Notes: generated from the letters alone by a model not told the origin. A stretch of 64,000 bases of DNA from Zavarzinella formosa DSM 19928 (GCF_000255705.1 NZ_JH636439.1:1010389-1074388); one strand, 5' to 3'; numbered from the stretch's first letter, positions 18,273 to 27,336 are shown. Numbers and translations: made by a program.

Positions 18273-19298
18273 CTATTCGTATGCCGCCAAAACCGTCTGC
18301 CCGGCTTTTACTTTGTCCCCAAGTTTCGCACAGATTTTCAACCCGTTGTCACGCGGCAAGACAAGTTCGGTTCGCGAGCCCAGTTTGATCATGCCGAACT
18401 GCTCCCCGCGGGCCATTTCATCGCCGGGCTTGAGCCAGCAGACGATTCTGCGGGCAATCGCCCCGGTGATTTGCCGGACGACATACCGCCGGTAAGGGGC
18501 TGTCGTCTCTTGCATCCGAACCGATAGTTGTTCGTTTTCGCGGGCTGACTCCGGACGCAAAGCGTTCAAGTATTTGCCCGGCTTGTAACGCACTCCAATC
18601 ACCCGGCCTGCCACCGGAGCCCGGTTAATATGGACGTTGAAAATCGAGAGAAAGATCCCGATTCGGACGGCCGGTCCGCCGATGAAATCGTCGTCATCAA
18701 TCTCATCGATTGCCACCACTTTGCCGTCCGCAGGCGAGACAACCAACCCGGCTTCCATCGGGATGCGTCGCGGCGGGTCGCGGAAAAACCAGACGATGTG
18801 CAATCCGATGATGACCAGCGAAGCGACGACAAGCCAGCCAATCACCTGAAGCAACAGGTCGATTTCGGTTCCCGGCCAATTCAGCCAAATGGCCAGACCG
18901 GCGGCCGGTCCGAACGTCATCAGCGAGAATACGAGCAATTCGGCCAACCCGGACCGGGCGAACGGAATCCGGTCTCGCCAGCGAAACAGGTCGTCCTCCG
19001 GATCCCAAAAATAGCCTGGCTGATTCCGGAAGAACTTCACGTCTCTTGGGTCGATCACCTCGTGCGGACAGCCATTCACTGTTCCTTTGCGAGTCGCGGC
19101 CATGCGACGCACATATCCTGGTCGAAAAGTCTTCAACCAGAACCGTCGCCAGCGCCCCCAAGCCAGTTCGAGCCGACAAACCACCCCGCCGCCGGGCTGA
19201 ATCCATCGGAGTTCCGGGTCCATCGGTTCAAGTGGCAGTGGCCCGTTTTGAGTCACTGGTGTTGGTTCATCAGACGGCAAGGTCATGTGATCAATCAA
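18273..19298 (-). CDS. psd: Phosphatidylserine decarboxylase with N-terminal extension
   Basis: A 341-residue protein. The C-terminal half is the phosphatidylserine decarboxylase fold (SPADGKV, FNVHINR, PGKYLNA). The autocleavage site is G307-S308 within KLGSRTE, the GS form of the short bacterial class rather than LGST; Ser308 would become the pyruvoyl cofactor. About 110 extra residues come first, then two hydrophobic membrane segments (around 125-165). The start may be TTG 19298, which overlaps the upstream methyltransferase stop, or ATG 19286. It converts phosphatidylserine to phosphatidylethanolamine at the membrane, between PssA and the methyltransferase in the pathway. Confidence 0.9.
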   Translation of the reverse strand: MIDHMTLPSDEPTPVTQNGPLPLEPMDPELRWIQPGGGVVCRLELAWGRWRRFWLKTFRPGYVRRMAATRKGTVNGCPHEVIDPRDVKFFRNQPGYFWDPEDDLFRWRDRIPFARSGLAELLVFSLMTFGPAAGLAIWLNWPGTEIDLLLQVIGWLVVASLVIIGLHIVWFFRDPPRRIPMEAGLVVSPADGKVVAIDEIDDDDFIGGPAVRIGIFLSIFNVHINRAPVAGRVIGVRYKPGKYLNALRPESARENEQLSVRMQETTAPYRRYVVRQITGAIARRIVCWLKPGDEMARGEQFGMIKLGSRTELVLPRDNGLKICAKLGDKVKAGQTVLAAYE

Positions 19299-19879
19299 GA
19301 GGTTGATGCGGCATCGGCAGACCGCTCGAATGTGAGGACGCTGGCCGGCGGGATGTTAAGCATGACTCGTTGCGAGGGGAGAGCCCGAAACCCTTCGACG
19401 ACGAACCGGCGCCATGCCCGCCGGGAGTAAGTGAATTGCACATATCGTCGGCCGGGCCGAAGCACGCCTCGAATGGCCGCGAGAATCTGCCGTGACACCT
19501 CCACCGGGAACGCAAGCAGCGGGAGCCCGCTCAGAACGGCTCCGACATTCTCGGGGGCAATCCCCAGAACTTTTAAGTGGGTGTCCAGATACGATGCGTC
19601 TCCGCGAACCACTGTCACCGTCGGGAACGTCTTTTCGAGTTGGGCGGCAAAGGCCTCAATGATCTCAACGGCGACGATCCGGTTATTGGGGAATCGTTTG
19701 ACAAGTTCGCGGGTCGTGACGCCCGTGCCCGGCCCGAGTTCGACGAGAACCTGCCCGTCCGCGATCTGTCCGGCTGCGCGGGCAATTGCCCGTGCGAGGG
19801 AACGACCGCTGGGGGCGATGGCTCCGGTCGTCCGCCACCGGGTGAAGGTATGAGCCATGAATAGGATGGATTCTTTCAT
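19295..19879 (-). CDS. pmtA: PmtA-like phospholipid N-methyltransferase
   Basis: A 194-residue class I SAM methyltransferase. VELGPGTGVTT is the SAM-binding motif I, and the preceding GAIAPSGRSLAR resembles the segment before it in Rhodobacter/Sinorhizobium-type phosphatidylethanolamine N-methyltransferases, which use the same fold as the KsgA group. Length matches (about 200). Its stop overlaps the start of psd, and psd is followed by pssA, so the context strongly supports methylation of phosphatidylethanolamine to monomethyl, dimethyl or phosphatidylcholine forms. How many methyl groups it adds cannot be read from sequence. rRNA adenine methylation is the less likely alternative. Confidence 0.75.
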   Translation of the reverse strand: MKESILFMAHTFTRWRTTGAIAPSGRSLARAIARAAGQIADGQVLVELGPGTGVTTRELVKRFPNNRIVAVEIIEAFAAQLEKTFPTVTVVRGDASYLDTHLKVLGIAPENVGAVLSGLPLLAFPVEVSRQILAAIRGVLRPGRRYVQFTYSRRAWRRFVVEGFRALPSQRVMLNIPPASVLTFERSADAASTS

Positions 19880-20056
19880 TCGCGAGCGTCTTAGGTGTCG
19901 GGCGTCGGTGTTTTGGGTGGTTGAGGCATAAAAACGGTGCCTGCTTTCTTATCGGTCCCGCATCAGTTGGCAACCACGCCCGTTTCTGGACCCGCCGCTC
20001 AAGGTCTGAATTAAAACTCTTGCGACGCCAGTTTGTTTGATGAAGACCGATCTGTT

Positions 20057-21538
20057 TCAAACCATTGGCAATCCGAACCGCCGTGTCGGGACCATCTTTG
20101 GGAATGTCCCGTCCCGTGCGGTCAGTTCGTCTGATCCCACCTCGCCTGTCAGCACGGTGGCATAAAGTGTAAACGGGCTGGCCTCGTCAACTCGCAGTTT
20201 AATCATTTGACCGATGAGTCGCTCATTCCCCTCGAAGACCACGATATGATCAGTGGTCGTCCTTCCGGTGAGTTGTCGGGGACCGGGGCCGATTTGTCGT
20301 TCGCCGACCTTGCTCGGACCTTCGACAAGAACCTCCACAATCGACCCGACACGCTGCTTGTGATCCTCCAGACAATTCAGGTTCTGCACCGCCAGCAGAT
20401 CGTTATTGCGGCGTTTCTTCACATTCTCGGGAATGTCGTCCTCGTACAGGTCGGCGGCCTTTGTGCCTGACCGGGTGCTGTACTTGAAGATGAAGCTGTT
20501 CTTGAATTTGGACTCGCGGACGATGTCCATCGACTTTTGGAACTGCTCCTCCGTTTCGCCACAGAAGCCGACGATGAAGTCGCTCGTCACGGCCACGCCC
20601 GGCACTTTTTCCCGGCAGCGGGCGAGCATTTCGCGGTAAAGTTCCACCGTGTAAGTGCGCTTCATCTTTTTGAGCATCTCGTTGCATCCCGATTGCACCG
20701 GGACGTGAAGATACTTGGAGACTTTCGGCAAATCACGCACGGCGTCAAGGAGATCATCCGTCATGTCTTTCGGAAAGTTCGTAATGAACTTCACGCGAAC
20801 GAGGCCGGGAATGTCGCAAAGCCGTTCCAGCAAATCGCTGAGGCGTGTCACCCGACCGTCGCCGTGATCGTAGCGGTAACTGTTCACCGTCTGGCCGAGC
20901 AAGGTGATTTCTTTGCAACCTTCATTCGCCAGCTGTCGGCATTCGGCGACAATGTGATCCGGAACCCGGCTTTGTTCCGGGCCACGGGTGGCAGGGACGA
21001 CGCAATAGGTGCAAAACTTGTCACAGCCGATTTGGATGCGGACAAACGCTTGAAACGGCGTCGGCCTCATGGTGGCGTCGCGGGGGGGATCGAAGCTCTC
21101 GAAACTCGCCTCGACTTCGCTTCGACCGCCGTCTTTGCGACCGAGGCTGAGGGCGTACTGCGGTATCCGGGTTCGTTCCACCTCAGCAATCAATTCCGGC
21201 ACTCGGGCGAGTTGACCGGTGCCGACGACGAGATCAACGTGAGGCATTCGGTCGCGGATGTGTTCCTGATCTTTTTGGGCCATGCAGCCCAAGACGCCGA
21301 TCACTGTTTCGGGATGCCTCTTCTTGTGCTGGGTCAAGCGGCCGAGGGCTGAGTAAATCTTGTCCTCGGCATGTTGCCGGACGGAACAGGTGTTGAACAG
21401 AATCACGTCCGCTTCGGTCGGGATGTGAACCAGTTCATAACCTTGGCGGCGGAGACTGCCGACGACGAGTTCGCTGTCCAGAATGTTCATCTGGCAGCCG
21501 ACGGTGTCGATGAAGAGAGTTTTCGTGCGGTCTTGCAT
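20057..21538 (-). CDS. miaB: tRNA-2-methylthio-N6-dimethylallyladenosine synthase
   Basis: A 493-residue radical-SAM methylthiotransferase that adds a methylthio group to i6A37 of tRNA. The N-terminal UPF0004 domain has C15, C51 and C85 for the auxiliary cluster. C172-x3-C176-x2-C179 (CDKFCTYC) is the radical SAM cluster. The C-terminal 65 residues are a TRAM RNA-binding domain. The ATG at 21538 matches the family start; a TTG at 21625 would add residues translated from the terminator hairpin upstream and is rejected. Confidence 0.95.
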   Translation of the reverse strand: MQDRTKTLFIDTVGCQMNILDSELVVGSLRRQGYELVHIPTEADVILFNTCSVRQHAEDKIYSALGRLTQHKKRHPETVIGVLGCMAQKDQEHIRDRMPHVDLVVGTGQLARVPELIAEVERTRIPQYALSLGRKDGGRSEVEASFESFDPPRDATMRPTPFQAFVRIQIGCDKFCTYCVVPATRGPEQSRVPDHIVAECRQLANEGCKEITLLGQTVNSYRYDHGDGRVTRLSDLLERLCDIPGLVRVKFITNFPKDMTDDLLDAVRDLPKVSKYLHVPVQSGCNEMLKKMKRTYTVELYREMLARCREKVPGVAVTSDFIVGFCGETEEQFQKSMDIVRESKFKNSFIFKYSTRSGTKAADLYEDDIPENVKKRRNNDLLAVQNLNCLEDHKQRVGSIVEVLVEGPSKVGERQIGPGPRQLTGRTTTDHIVVFEGNERLIGQMIKLRVDEASPFTLYATVLTGEVGSDELTARDGTFPKMVPTRRFGLPMV

Positions 21539-21585
21539 GACTGGCCTCGGGGAATCGGGTGTGAAACCCGTGCCGGGGAAAAGAA

Positions 21586-21612
21586 AACACCGCAGGGAAA
21601 TGCCCCCTGCGG
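21586..21612 (-). terminator. Rho-independent terminator for the cytochrome gene
   Basis: On the minus strand CCGCAGGG pairs with CCCTGCGG (21605-21612 and 21590-21597) and is followed by TGTTTTCTTTT. It lies between the cytochrome gene stop (21668) and the miaB start (21538), so it should separate the two transcripts. Confidence 0.75.
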
Positions 21613-21636
21613 CGGGTGATTCCAAACAGTGATGAT

Positions 21637-21665
21637 ATGACTGTTCCGAAGTTCGGAACAGTCAT
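21637..21665. repeat. Perfect 14-bp inverted repeat after the cytochrome gene
   Basis: ATGACTGTTCCGAA (21637-21650) and its exact complement (21652-21665) flank one base. It begins three bases after the cytochrome stop and precedes the GC-rich terminator at 21586-21612, so the transcript would end in two tandem hairpins. It could be an mRNA-stabilising stem or a protein-binding palindrome. Confidence 0.6.
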
Positions 21666-21667
21666 GG

Positions 21668-23437
21668 TCATTTCTGGTTGACGACGGGCTTGACGGGCTT
21701 CTTTACCAAGCCGGTATGAACGACGTTCTTCCAGTAATTGATCAAGTCGAAATGGGGGTCGTTCTCGGGGTCATGACATTTGGCGCATGTCGCAATGACA
21801 CCCTGATAAACTGGTTGCTCGACGGGGTCTAACATGGCATATTGTTTGTTCGTGTCTTTTTCAGCCGCCATCGCCGCAAATTTTTGAACACTGGGCAGCT
21901 TGGCGTTTGGATTCCCGGCCTTCCACGGACTGAGCATGGCCAAGTATTTGCTGGTCGGTTTCTTCAATTTCAGGTTGGCTTGCTCCTCGTCAACATGGAG
22001 ATTGCCGGGACCGTGGCAGCTTTCACATTGCACATTCATCAAATGCTTCGTCACTTTATCATTCACAAAACCAGTTTTGTAATCGTATCCAACCGTGTGG
22101 CAGATGATGCACTCACCATCGAATTGCCGTCCGGTCGGTTTCACAGATGTCTCCAGTGCCTTGTAAGCACCCGCGTGTTTTGAATTGAACCAAGCGGCAT
22201 GTTCGGCTTGATGGCAGGCAACACATTGGCCGTCGCCGACATAGGCTGCGTTTTTGAACAGGATTTGGGATGTGTGATCTTTTTTGCGCATGCGCATATC
22301 GGAAAGATAGTCGTTATCCCTGACGGTGTTCGAGTAGTCTTGAAGCGTTTTCAACACTGGATGATCGGCTTCCTTGCCAGCCGGAGTGTCGAATTCATCG
22401 GTGATGGCGACCCGCTGATAGAACAGCTGGATTGCACCGCCGATCTTGTACACACCAATCACGCCAACATTTTGCCCTTTGTGGCCAACCTGAACGATGA
22501 TCGTGTTGTCATTGTTTGCCTTTTTAGGCATGTTTGGCGGTTCAGCATCGTTGGAGAGACAGATGACCACATGAAACTGCGGGTGAGCGGCGGCAATGGA
22601 TTCCGCATCAGCCTTCACCCCTCTCGGATCTTTCCAATCCAACGGACCATTGTACATGAGTACGTTCAAATCTGGTACGTTTTTCGCTTTGGCCCAGCCT
22701 TTCAAGACCTGATTAAGCACTGGTCCAGGTCGAGGGCTAAACTTCACCGAATTGTCGGGGTTCGCAGTTTGAATTTCTGCGCCTACGATACCCACCACAC
22801 CAATGTTGAGTCCGGTTTTGGCGGTGATGATGTCCGATTCAACCAATGCCGAACCACCGTTGGCGTTTGGGAATTCGTCACGGTTATCGATGTTTGCGAA
22901 ATGTACCTTTGGCGTTTCATTGCCTTTTTGAGCGGAATATTTGGCCAGTGGGTTGAGAAGTTGAGCCGTAAGTTCTTGAACACCTACGCCAACGCCTTGA
23001 TAACCCATCAGTTTCATGGACTGCATTGAGCATTCATATTTTGACAGGGTCTGTTGGAATGTCGGGGTGTAATCCAAAGGTTTCATCACATCACCGAGAT
23101 CGAGCCCAACGACTTCCCATCCTTTCGCCCGCAAGCTTTCCATGAAGTTGTAACGGCGATCCAATCCTCCTTTTTGAGGGTTGGAACAACCGCATTTTTG
23201 AATGTAACCGTTGGTCTGTCCGGTGACGACGATCACCATCTCCGGCTTGCCTTTGGTCGGCCAGTGGGTGAACAATTCTTGTGGTTCGGATTTTTTCGGC
23301 GGATCGGCGGCGAGCAATTCATTTGTGTGGTAGCGGTCGGCATAGACCCAACCGATGGCCGCCAAACCGGCGATCAGGACGAGACTGGCGATATAGTACC
23401 GGCCTCGTGACGGGCGGGGCGAGTTTGTGGTGGCCAT
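21668..23437 (-). CDS. Exported tetrahaem cytochrome c fused to a metallophosphoesterase-like region
   Basis: A 589-residue protein with one N-terminal membrane anchor (about 15-33). Residues 65-350 resemble the calcineurin-like/5'-nucleotidase group, with a distinctive CGCSNPQKGG segment (82-91) and GLDLGD (111-116), although the usual histidine-rich metal sites are not obvious. The C-terminal part has four CxxCH haem sites at 405, 443, 471 and 551, resembling cytochrome c554-type proteins. Two distal histidines such as H411, H413 or H421 could be axial ligands. It probably acts in electron transfer outside the cytoplasmic membrane. The start at 23437 has TGAGG upstream. Confidence 0.82.
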   Translation of the reverse strand: MATTNSPRPSRGRYYIASLVLIAGLAAIGWVYADRYHTNELLAADPPKKSEPQELFTHWPTKGKPEMVIVVTGQTNGYIQKCGCSNPQKGGLDRRYNFMESLRAKGWEVVGLDLGDVMKPLDYTPTFQQTLSKYECSMQSMKLMGYQGVGVGVQELTAQLLNPLAKYSAQKGNETPKVHFANIDNRDEFPNANGGSALVESDIITAKTGLNIGVVGIVGAEIQTANPDNSVKFSPRPGPVLNQVLKGWAKAKNVPDLNVLMYNGPLDWKDPRGVKADAESIAAAHPQFHVVICLSNDAEPPNMPKKANNDNTIIVQVGHKGQNVGVIGVYKIGGAIQLFYQRVAITDEFDTPAGKEADHPVLKTLQDYSNTVRDNDYLSDMRMRKKDHTSQILFKNAAYVGDGQCVACHQAEHAAWFNSKHAGAYKALETSVKPTGRQFDGECIICHTVGYDYKTGFVNDKVTKHLMNVQCESCHGPGNLHVDEEQANLKLKKPTSKYLAMLSPWKAGNPNAKLPSVQKFAAMAAEKDTNKQYAMLDPVEQPVYQGVIATCAKCHDPENDPHFDLINYWKNVVHTGLVKKPVKPVVNQK

Positions 23438-23539
23438 TCGAGAACCTCAAGGAACCAATCTTGGGCGCGGGAATGCCTGTGACGGCAACGCCCGCACGTC
23501 CGCTTCATTTTATGTTATCGGACGAACAGCCTTCCGGGT

Positions 23540-24556
23540 TCACCCCATTTGCCTGCCCAGCGGTTCCGCGATTTGTCGAAGCGACCCGAGCATCTTCTGA
23601 AAGTTGGGGAAATCGAGGGATTGCGCCCCGTCCGACATGGCCCGGTCCGGGTCTGGGTGAATTTCCACCAACAGCCCGTCGGCCCCGGCGGCGAGGGCGG
23701 CGAGCGACATCGGCGGGACGAATGCGCGTTTGCCCGTCCCGTGACTTGGATCGACGAAAATCGGCAAATGGGAAAGAATTTTTGCAGGTGGAATCACCGA
23801 GAGGTCCAGCGTGTTCCGGCTGTGGTCAGAAAACGTCCGCACGCCTCGTTCGCACAAAATCACCTGATAATTGCCGCCGGCCATTACATACTCGGCGGCC
23901 ATCAGCCATTCTTCCAGTGTGGCACTCATGCCGCGTTTCAGCAACACCGGTTTGCGGGTCAGGCCCACCCGTTTCAGCAGGGAAAAATTTTGCATGTTCC
24001 GCGTGCCGATTTGGATCACGTCCACGGCGTCCTCGACGGCGGCGGCATGTTCGGTGTCCATCAACTCGGTCACAATGCCGATGCCCGTGCGTTTTTTCAC
24101 CCGTTTGAAGATTTCCAAACCTTCCAGTCCCATTCCTTGAAAAGCGTAAGGGCTTGTTCGGGGCTTGAAGGCTCCGGCTCGCATAAGTTTGACGCCGTTT
24201 TCCATCAGGAACTCGGCGGTTTTCATAATCATCGCTTCGTTTTCGAGCGAACAGGGCCCGGCGACCATTGTGAAGGTCTTTGAATTCACCTTTGTGGAGG
24301 CGATGTCAAAGGCCGTGTCGGCCGAGTGCATCTCGCGGCTGGCGAGTTTGTAAGGTTTGGTGACGCGGATACACTCTTTGACGCCCGGAAGCACCTCCAG
24401 CAACCGGGAATCGACGGCGCCGGTGTTGCCGGTGATGCCGATGGCCGTGCGGGTGGCTCCGGGCAACGGATGTGGCGTGAGTTCCAACGCCCGAATCGAG
24501 TCCAACACCCGGCTGATTTGCTCGGGACTCGCCCCGGCTTGCATGACGACCAGCAT
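23540..24556 (-). CDS. aroF: 3-deoxy-7-phosphoheptulonate (DAHP) synthase, type I beta
   Basis: A 338-residue enzyme that condenses phosphoenolpyruvate and erythrose-4-phosphate in the first step of aromatic amino acid synthesis. An N-terminal ferredoxin-like regulatory domain (about 1-85) comes before the catalytic barrel, the layout of the Thermotoga/Bacillus-like class. AGPCSLE, KPRTSPYAFQG, LLKRG and DPSHGTGKR are the substrate and metal motifs. I chose the ATG at 24556; a TTG two codons earlier is possible. It stands alone between the cytochrome gene and the divergent operon at 24637. Confidence 0.94.
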   Translation of the reverse strand: MLVVMQAGASPEQISRVLDSIRALELTPHPLPGATRTAIGITGNTGAVDSRLLEVLPGVKECIRVTKPYKLASREMHSADTAFDIASTKVNSKTFTMVAGPCSLENEAMIMKTAEFLMENGVKLMRAGAFKPRTSPYAFQGMGLEGLEIFKRVKKRTGIGIVTELMDTEHAAAVEDAVDVIQIGTRNMQNFSLLKRVGLTRKPVLLKRGMSATLEEWLMAAEYVMAGGNYQVILCERGVRTFSDHSRNTLDLSVIPPAKILSHLPIFVDPSHGTGKRAFVPPMSLAALAAGADGLLVEIHPDPDRAMSDGAQSLDFPNFQKMLGSLRQIAEPLGRQMG

Positions 24557-24636
24557 GACCAACCCACTTTCTCAATATCGGTCTGACGGGTGATATTATA
24601 CCCGTTGGGAAGAACAACAAGCGGTGAGGAATACCG

Positions 24637-25548
24637 TTGGACGATTCACCGGACACCACTCCCCGAGACATTGGTTCGGACTTGGCCGAAATCACCAGCC
24701 GGCTTGGCGAACCTGATTCCATGCACCAAACGAACCGGGGCCGGGTGATCTGGCGGTTTGTGTTTGGTGTGTTTTTGGTCGTCGCCTCGGCTGTTTTCCA
24801 TTACTTGTTCTGGACGGAAGAAATCCCCTGGCCGGCCGCCCGGCATTTCAAACTTTGGGCGTTCATCCTTATCGCCGGGGTCGTCGGTCCCGGCGGGGGG
24901 CTGGCGTTGATCGGTTTTGCTGTCAAAAGCATGAAAATGTGGGTGCTGACATATCCCGCCGGGCTGTTCGTCTGGCATCGCGGGCAGGTTTGGGCTTATC
25001 CGTGGGGTGACATTGTCAGTTTGCAATTCAGCGGGTTGCCCCCGAAGGCCGCGTTCAATTTGCTGAAACTGTCCGATGATCCCCCGGAAATGGGTTGGTA
25101 CGATTTGGAAAAAAGCAGCGGCCGAATCTTCGGCACATCAATCACGCTTGAACGAGCCAACGGGGAGGAAGTCTCGATTCCCTCAATGTTGGATGATTTC
25201 GCGGAACTCGGCGAACGCATTCAGCGGGAAACCTTCACGCAGATCTTTCCCGTATTGCGAGAACGTCTGCGAGCCGGTGAAACGGTGGAAGTTCAACCAT
25301 TTGCCATTTCCCCAATTGGGTTGACCTACGACAAAAAAGAATTGACTTGGGCGGAGATGGAACGAATAGACCGTGTGGGAGAGGAGTTGCACATCTTCAA
25401 TAAAGACAAGAGGCGGCCGTGGAAGAAAGTTCCCATGGGAGTGGTTAAAAATCTACATATCTTCATGGGATTGGTCGAGGCGATGTTGACATCAGATCGT
25501 GGGAAAACAGAACCGTCAAGGGAAGAAAACGACGGGGAGAAGTCTTGA
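24637..25548 (+). CDS. Two-TM membrane protein, DUF6585-like
   Basis: A 303-residue protein starting at TTG, supported by GGTGAGGA just upstream. Two membrane segments lie near residues 40-60 and 72-95, followed by a soluble domain. The LFVWHRGQVWAYPWGDI segment and the long soluble part resemble proteins labelled DUF6585 in Gemmata-like genomes, a recognition I hold with moderate confidence. The function is unknown. Its stop codon overlaps the start of the acyltransferase gene, so the two are probably cotranslated. Confidence 0.7.
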   Translation: MDDSPDTTPRDIGSDLAEITSRLGEPDSMHQTNRGRVIWRFVFGVFLVVASAVFHYLFWTEEIPWPAARHFKLWAFILIAGVVGPGGGLALIGFAVKSMKMWVLTYPAGLFVWHRGQVWAYPWGDIVSLQFSGLPPKAAFNLLKLSDDPPEMGWYDLEKSSGRIFGTSITLERANGEEVSIPSMLDDFAELGERIQRETFTQIFPVLRERLRAGETVEVQPFAISPIGLTYDKKELTWAEMERIDRVGEELHIFNKDKRRPWKKVPMGVVKNLHIFMGLVEAMLTSDRGKTEPSREENDGEKS

Positions 25549-26696
25549 TGTTGTCTGCGTTTATGCGTTACCGAGCCACTCGAACCTTTGGCGCGCTCAA
25601 CGGTCTTCGCGGATTGAGTATTCTGGCGGTCATTTCACATCATGCCGCCGGTCACTTGGAATGGTTGCCGATGAGCCATGACGAGCGAGGATTTTTGGGC
25701 GTCGATCTCTTTTTCGTCCTCAGCGGGTTTTTGATCGTCACCCTGTTGCTGCGTGAACACGATGCCACGGGAGGAATCTCCCTGCGGCAATTTTACATAC
25801 GGCGGACACTCCGCATCTTTCCGTTGTATTACGCAGTATTGCTGCTCACGCTGATCATTTATGGCTTCCAAAAGTCGGGGCCGGAGGTTTCGGCGAAGTT
25901 CTTGCGAGATCTGCCGTTTCTGGCCAGTTACACCAGCAATCTGGTGGTTCTCGCCTCGGCGACACCGTTGTTCGTTGCGTGGTCGCTGGCTACAGAGGAG
26001 CAGTTTTATCTGATCTGGCCGGCGGTGGAAAAGTGGTTGAAGGGTCCGATGCTGGCCATGGTCTTGGTGGTTCTGCTGGCGATCAATCAAATCATCAATT
26101 TTCGGCTGGCGAACGGGTTGCTCGAAAGTGTTTTCGGGCCGGGATGGGAAGGGTTGCTGATTCTTCAAATCACCTTCACGCCCATTTTGCTTGGGACAAC
26201 GCTCGCCCATTGGCTGCATCATCCGCGGACATTTCAGTGGCTCAACCATTTGGCGGGATTTCGGTTCGCCTCGGTGCTCTGGGGCATGGCTTTAATCGCG
26301 GTCCTGAACATTCCCCAGCCGGATATTCAGGGGCTCCATCGTCTGGTGATTCAATTGTTGATGACCGTTTTGCTGGCATCATGTGTGATCCGGGAAGATC
26401 ATCTTCTTCAGCCGATTCTGAAATTCAGGCCTCTTGCCCGCCTTGGCGTGGTGAGTTATGGCATGTACCTCATCCATATGTTTGTTCTGCCGGTGAGTAA
26501 TGGCCTTCTCTCCAAATTGCATTTCGAGCGGCCGGAGGCCCGGTTTTTGATGACGACCTTGTTGTCGTGGATTGCCGCCGAGATCAGTTTCCGGTTCTTT
26601 GAACACCGGTTTCTCGCCCTCAAAGATCGATTCACCCCGAACCGGGATACTAGGAACGTCCCGGTTGCACCAACCACGGAGAGTATCCCGTCATGA
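25548..26696 (+). CDS. Acyltransferase 3 (OafA/YrhL-like) membrane protein
   Basis: A 382-residue polytopic protein. ALNGLRGLSILAVISHH near the start holds the R-x10-H pattern of acyltransferase-3 enzymes, which move acetyl or other acyl groups onto cell-surface sugars from the cytoplasmic side. GVDLFFVLSGFLI and LATEEQFYLIWP are further family signatures. About ten membrane segments can be seen. The ATG shares its A with the upstream TGA stop. The methyltransferase gene overlaps its end, so the trio may decorate one surface glycan; that is inference. Confidence 0.9.
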   Translation: MLSAFMRYRATRTFGALNGLRGLSILAVISHHAAGHLEWLPMSHDERGFLGVDLFFVLSGFLIVTLLLREHDATGGISLRQFYIRRTLRIFPLYYAVLLLTLIIYGFQKSGPEVSAKFLRDLPFLASYTSNLVVLASATPLFVAWSLATEEQFYLIWPAVEKWLKGPMLAMVLVVLLAINQIINFRLANGLLESVFGPGWEGLLILQITFTPILLGTTLAHWLHHPRTFQWLNHLAGFRFASVLWGMALIAVLNIPQPDIQGLHRLVIQLLMTVLLASCVIREDHLLQPILKFRPLARLGVVSYGMYLIHMFVLPVSNGLLSKLHFERPEARFLMTTLLSWIAAEISFRFFEHRFLALKDRFTPNRDTRNVPVAPTTESIPS

Positions 26697-27325
26697 TCCG
26701 ATGGCTGCTTCGGTTGCCCCTCAAGGCGAGTTGTTTGGGGTTCAAAAAAGGCCCGCATGTCACGCGGTATGCGATGTATCGCCGGATGGCCGATTTTCGC
26801 TGCCCAAACCCGGCCGGGCTAAAGGTGTTGTCGATCAGCCATTCCGAGCCGCTTTGCCATATTTTGGGATTTGAAGATTCTCAACTCACGGATGCCAGTT
26901 ACCCGGCCGTCAACATTCTGAGCCTGCCTTACCCGGATGCGACATTCGATTATGTGATCAGTGATCAGGTGATGGAACATATTGAAGGAAATCCAAACGC
27001 CGCGTTCGACGAATGTTTTCGAGTGCTGAAACCTGGCGGGATGGTCATTCACACGACTTGTTTCATTAATCCCATCCACGGATTCCCGAGCGATTATTGG
27101 CGGTTCACGCCGAACGCCCTCAGTTTCCTATGTCGGGACAAGGCGACAATCTTGGAATCAGCCGGTTGGGGGAATCCCTATGTCTGGCTGTATTCGGCCA
27201 TCGGGATGCGTTCCCAGCCGATTCCTCATGCGAGATGGCATCCGTTGAATTGGCTCGCTCGCAAGAATTCGCAATACTGGCCGATTTCAACGTGGGTGGT
27301 GGCCAAAAAGCACGAAGTTGCTTGA
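26693..27325 (+). CDS. SAM-dependent methyltransferase, Methyltransf_11-like
   Basis: A 210-residue protein. The ATPDATFDYVIS-like core (LPYPDATFDYVISDQVMEHI) and CFRVLKPGGMVIHTT are motifs II-III of class I methyltransferases. Motif I is degenerate: LKVLSISHSEP lacks the usual E/DxGxGxG, so SAM binding may be atypical. The start overlaps the acyltransferase stop by four bases (ATGA). It is the last gene of the three-gene operon. A glycan or lipid methylation role is suggested by context only. Confidence 0.8.
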   Translation: MIRWLLRLPLKASCLGFKKGPHVTRYAMYRRMADFRCPNPAGLKVLSISHSEPLCHILGFEDSQLTDASYPAVNILSLPYPDATFDYVISDQVMEHIEGNPNAAFDECFRVLKPGGMVIHTTCFINPIHGFPSDYWRFTPNALSFLCRDKATILESAGWGNPYVWLYSAIGMRSQPIPHARWHPLNWLARKNSQYWPISTWVVAKKHEVA

Positions 27326-27336
27326 ACATGCGCATG

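Noticed and set aside
21539-21625. TTG start for MiaB at 21625
   Set aside because: It would translate the terminator hairpin, and the family start is the ATG at 21538.
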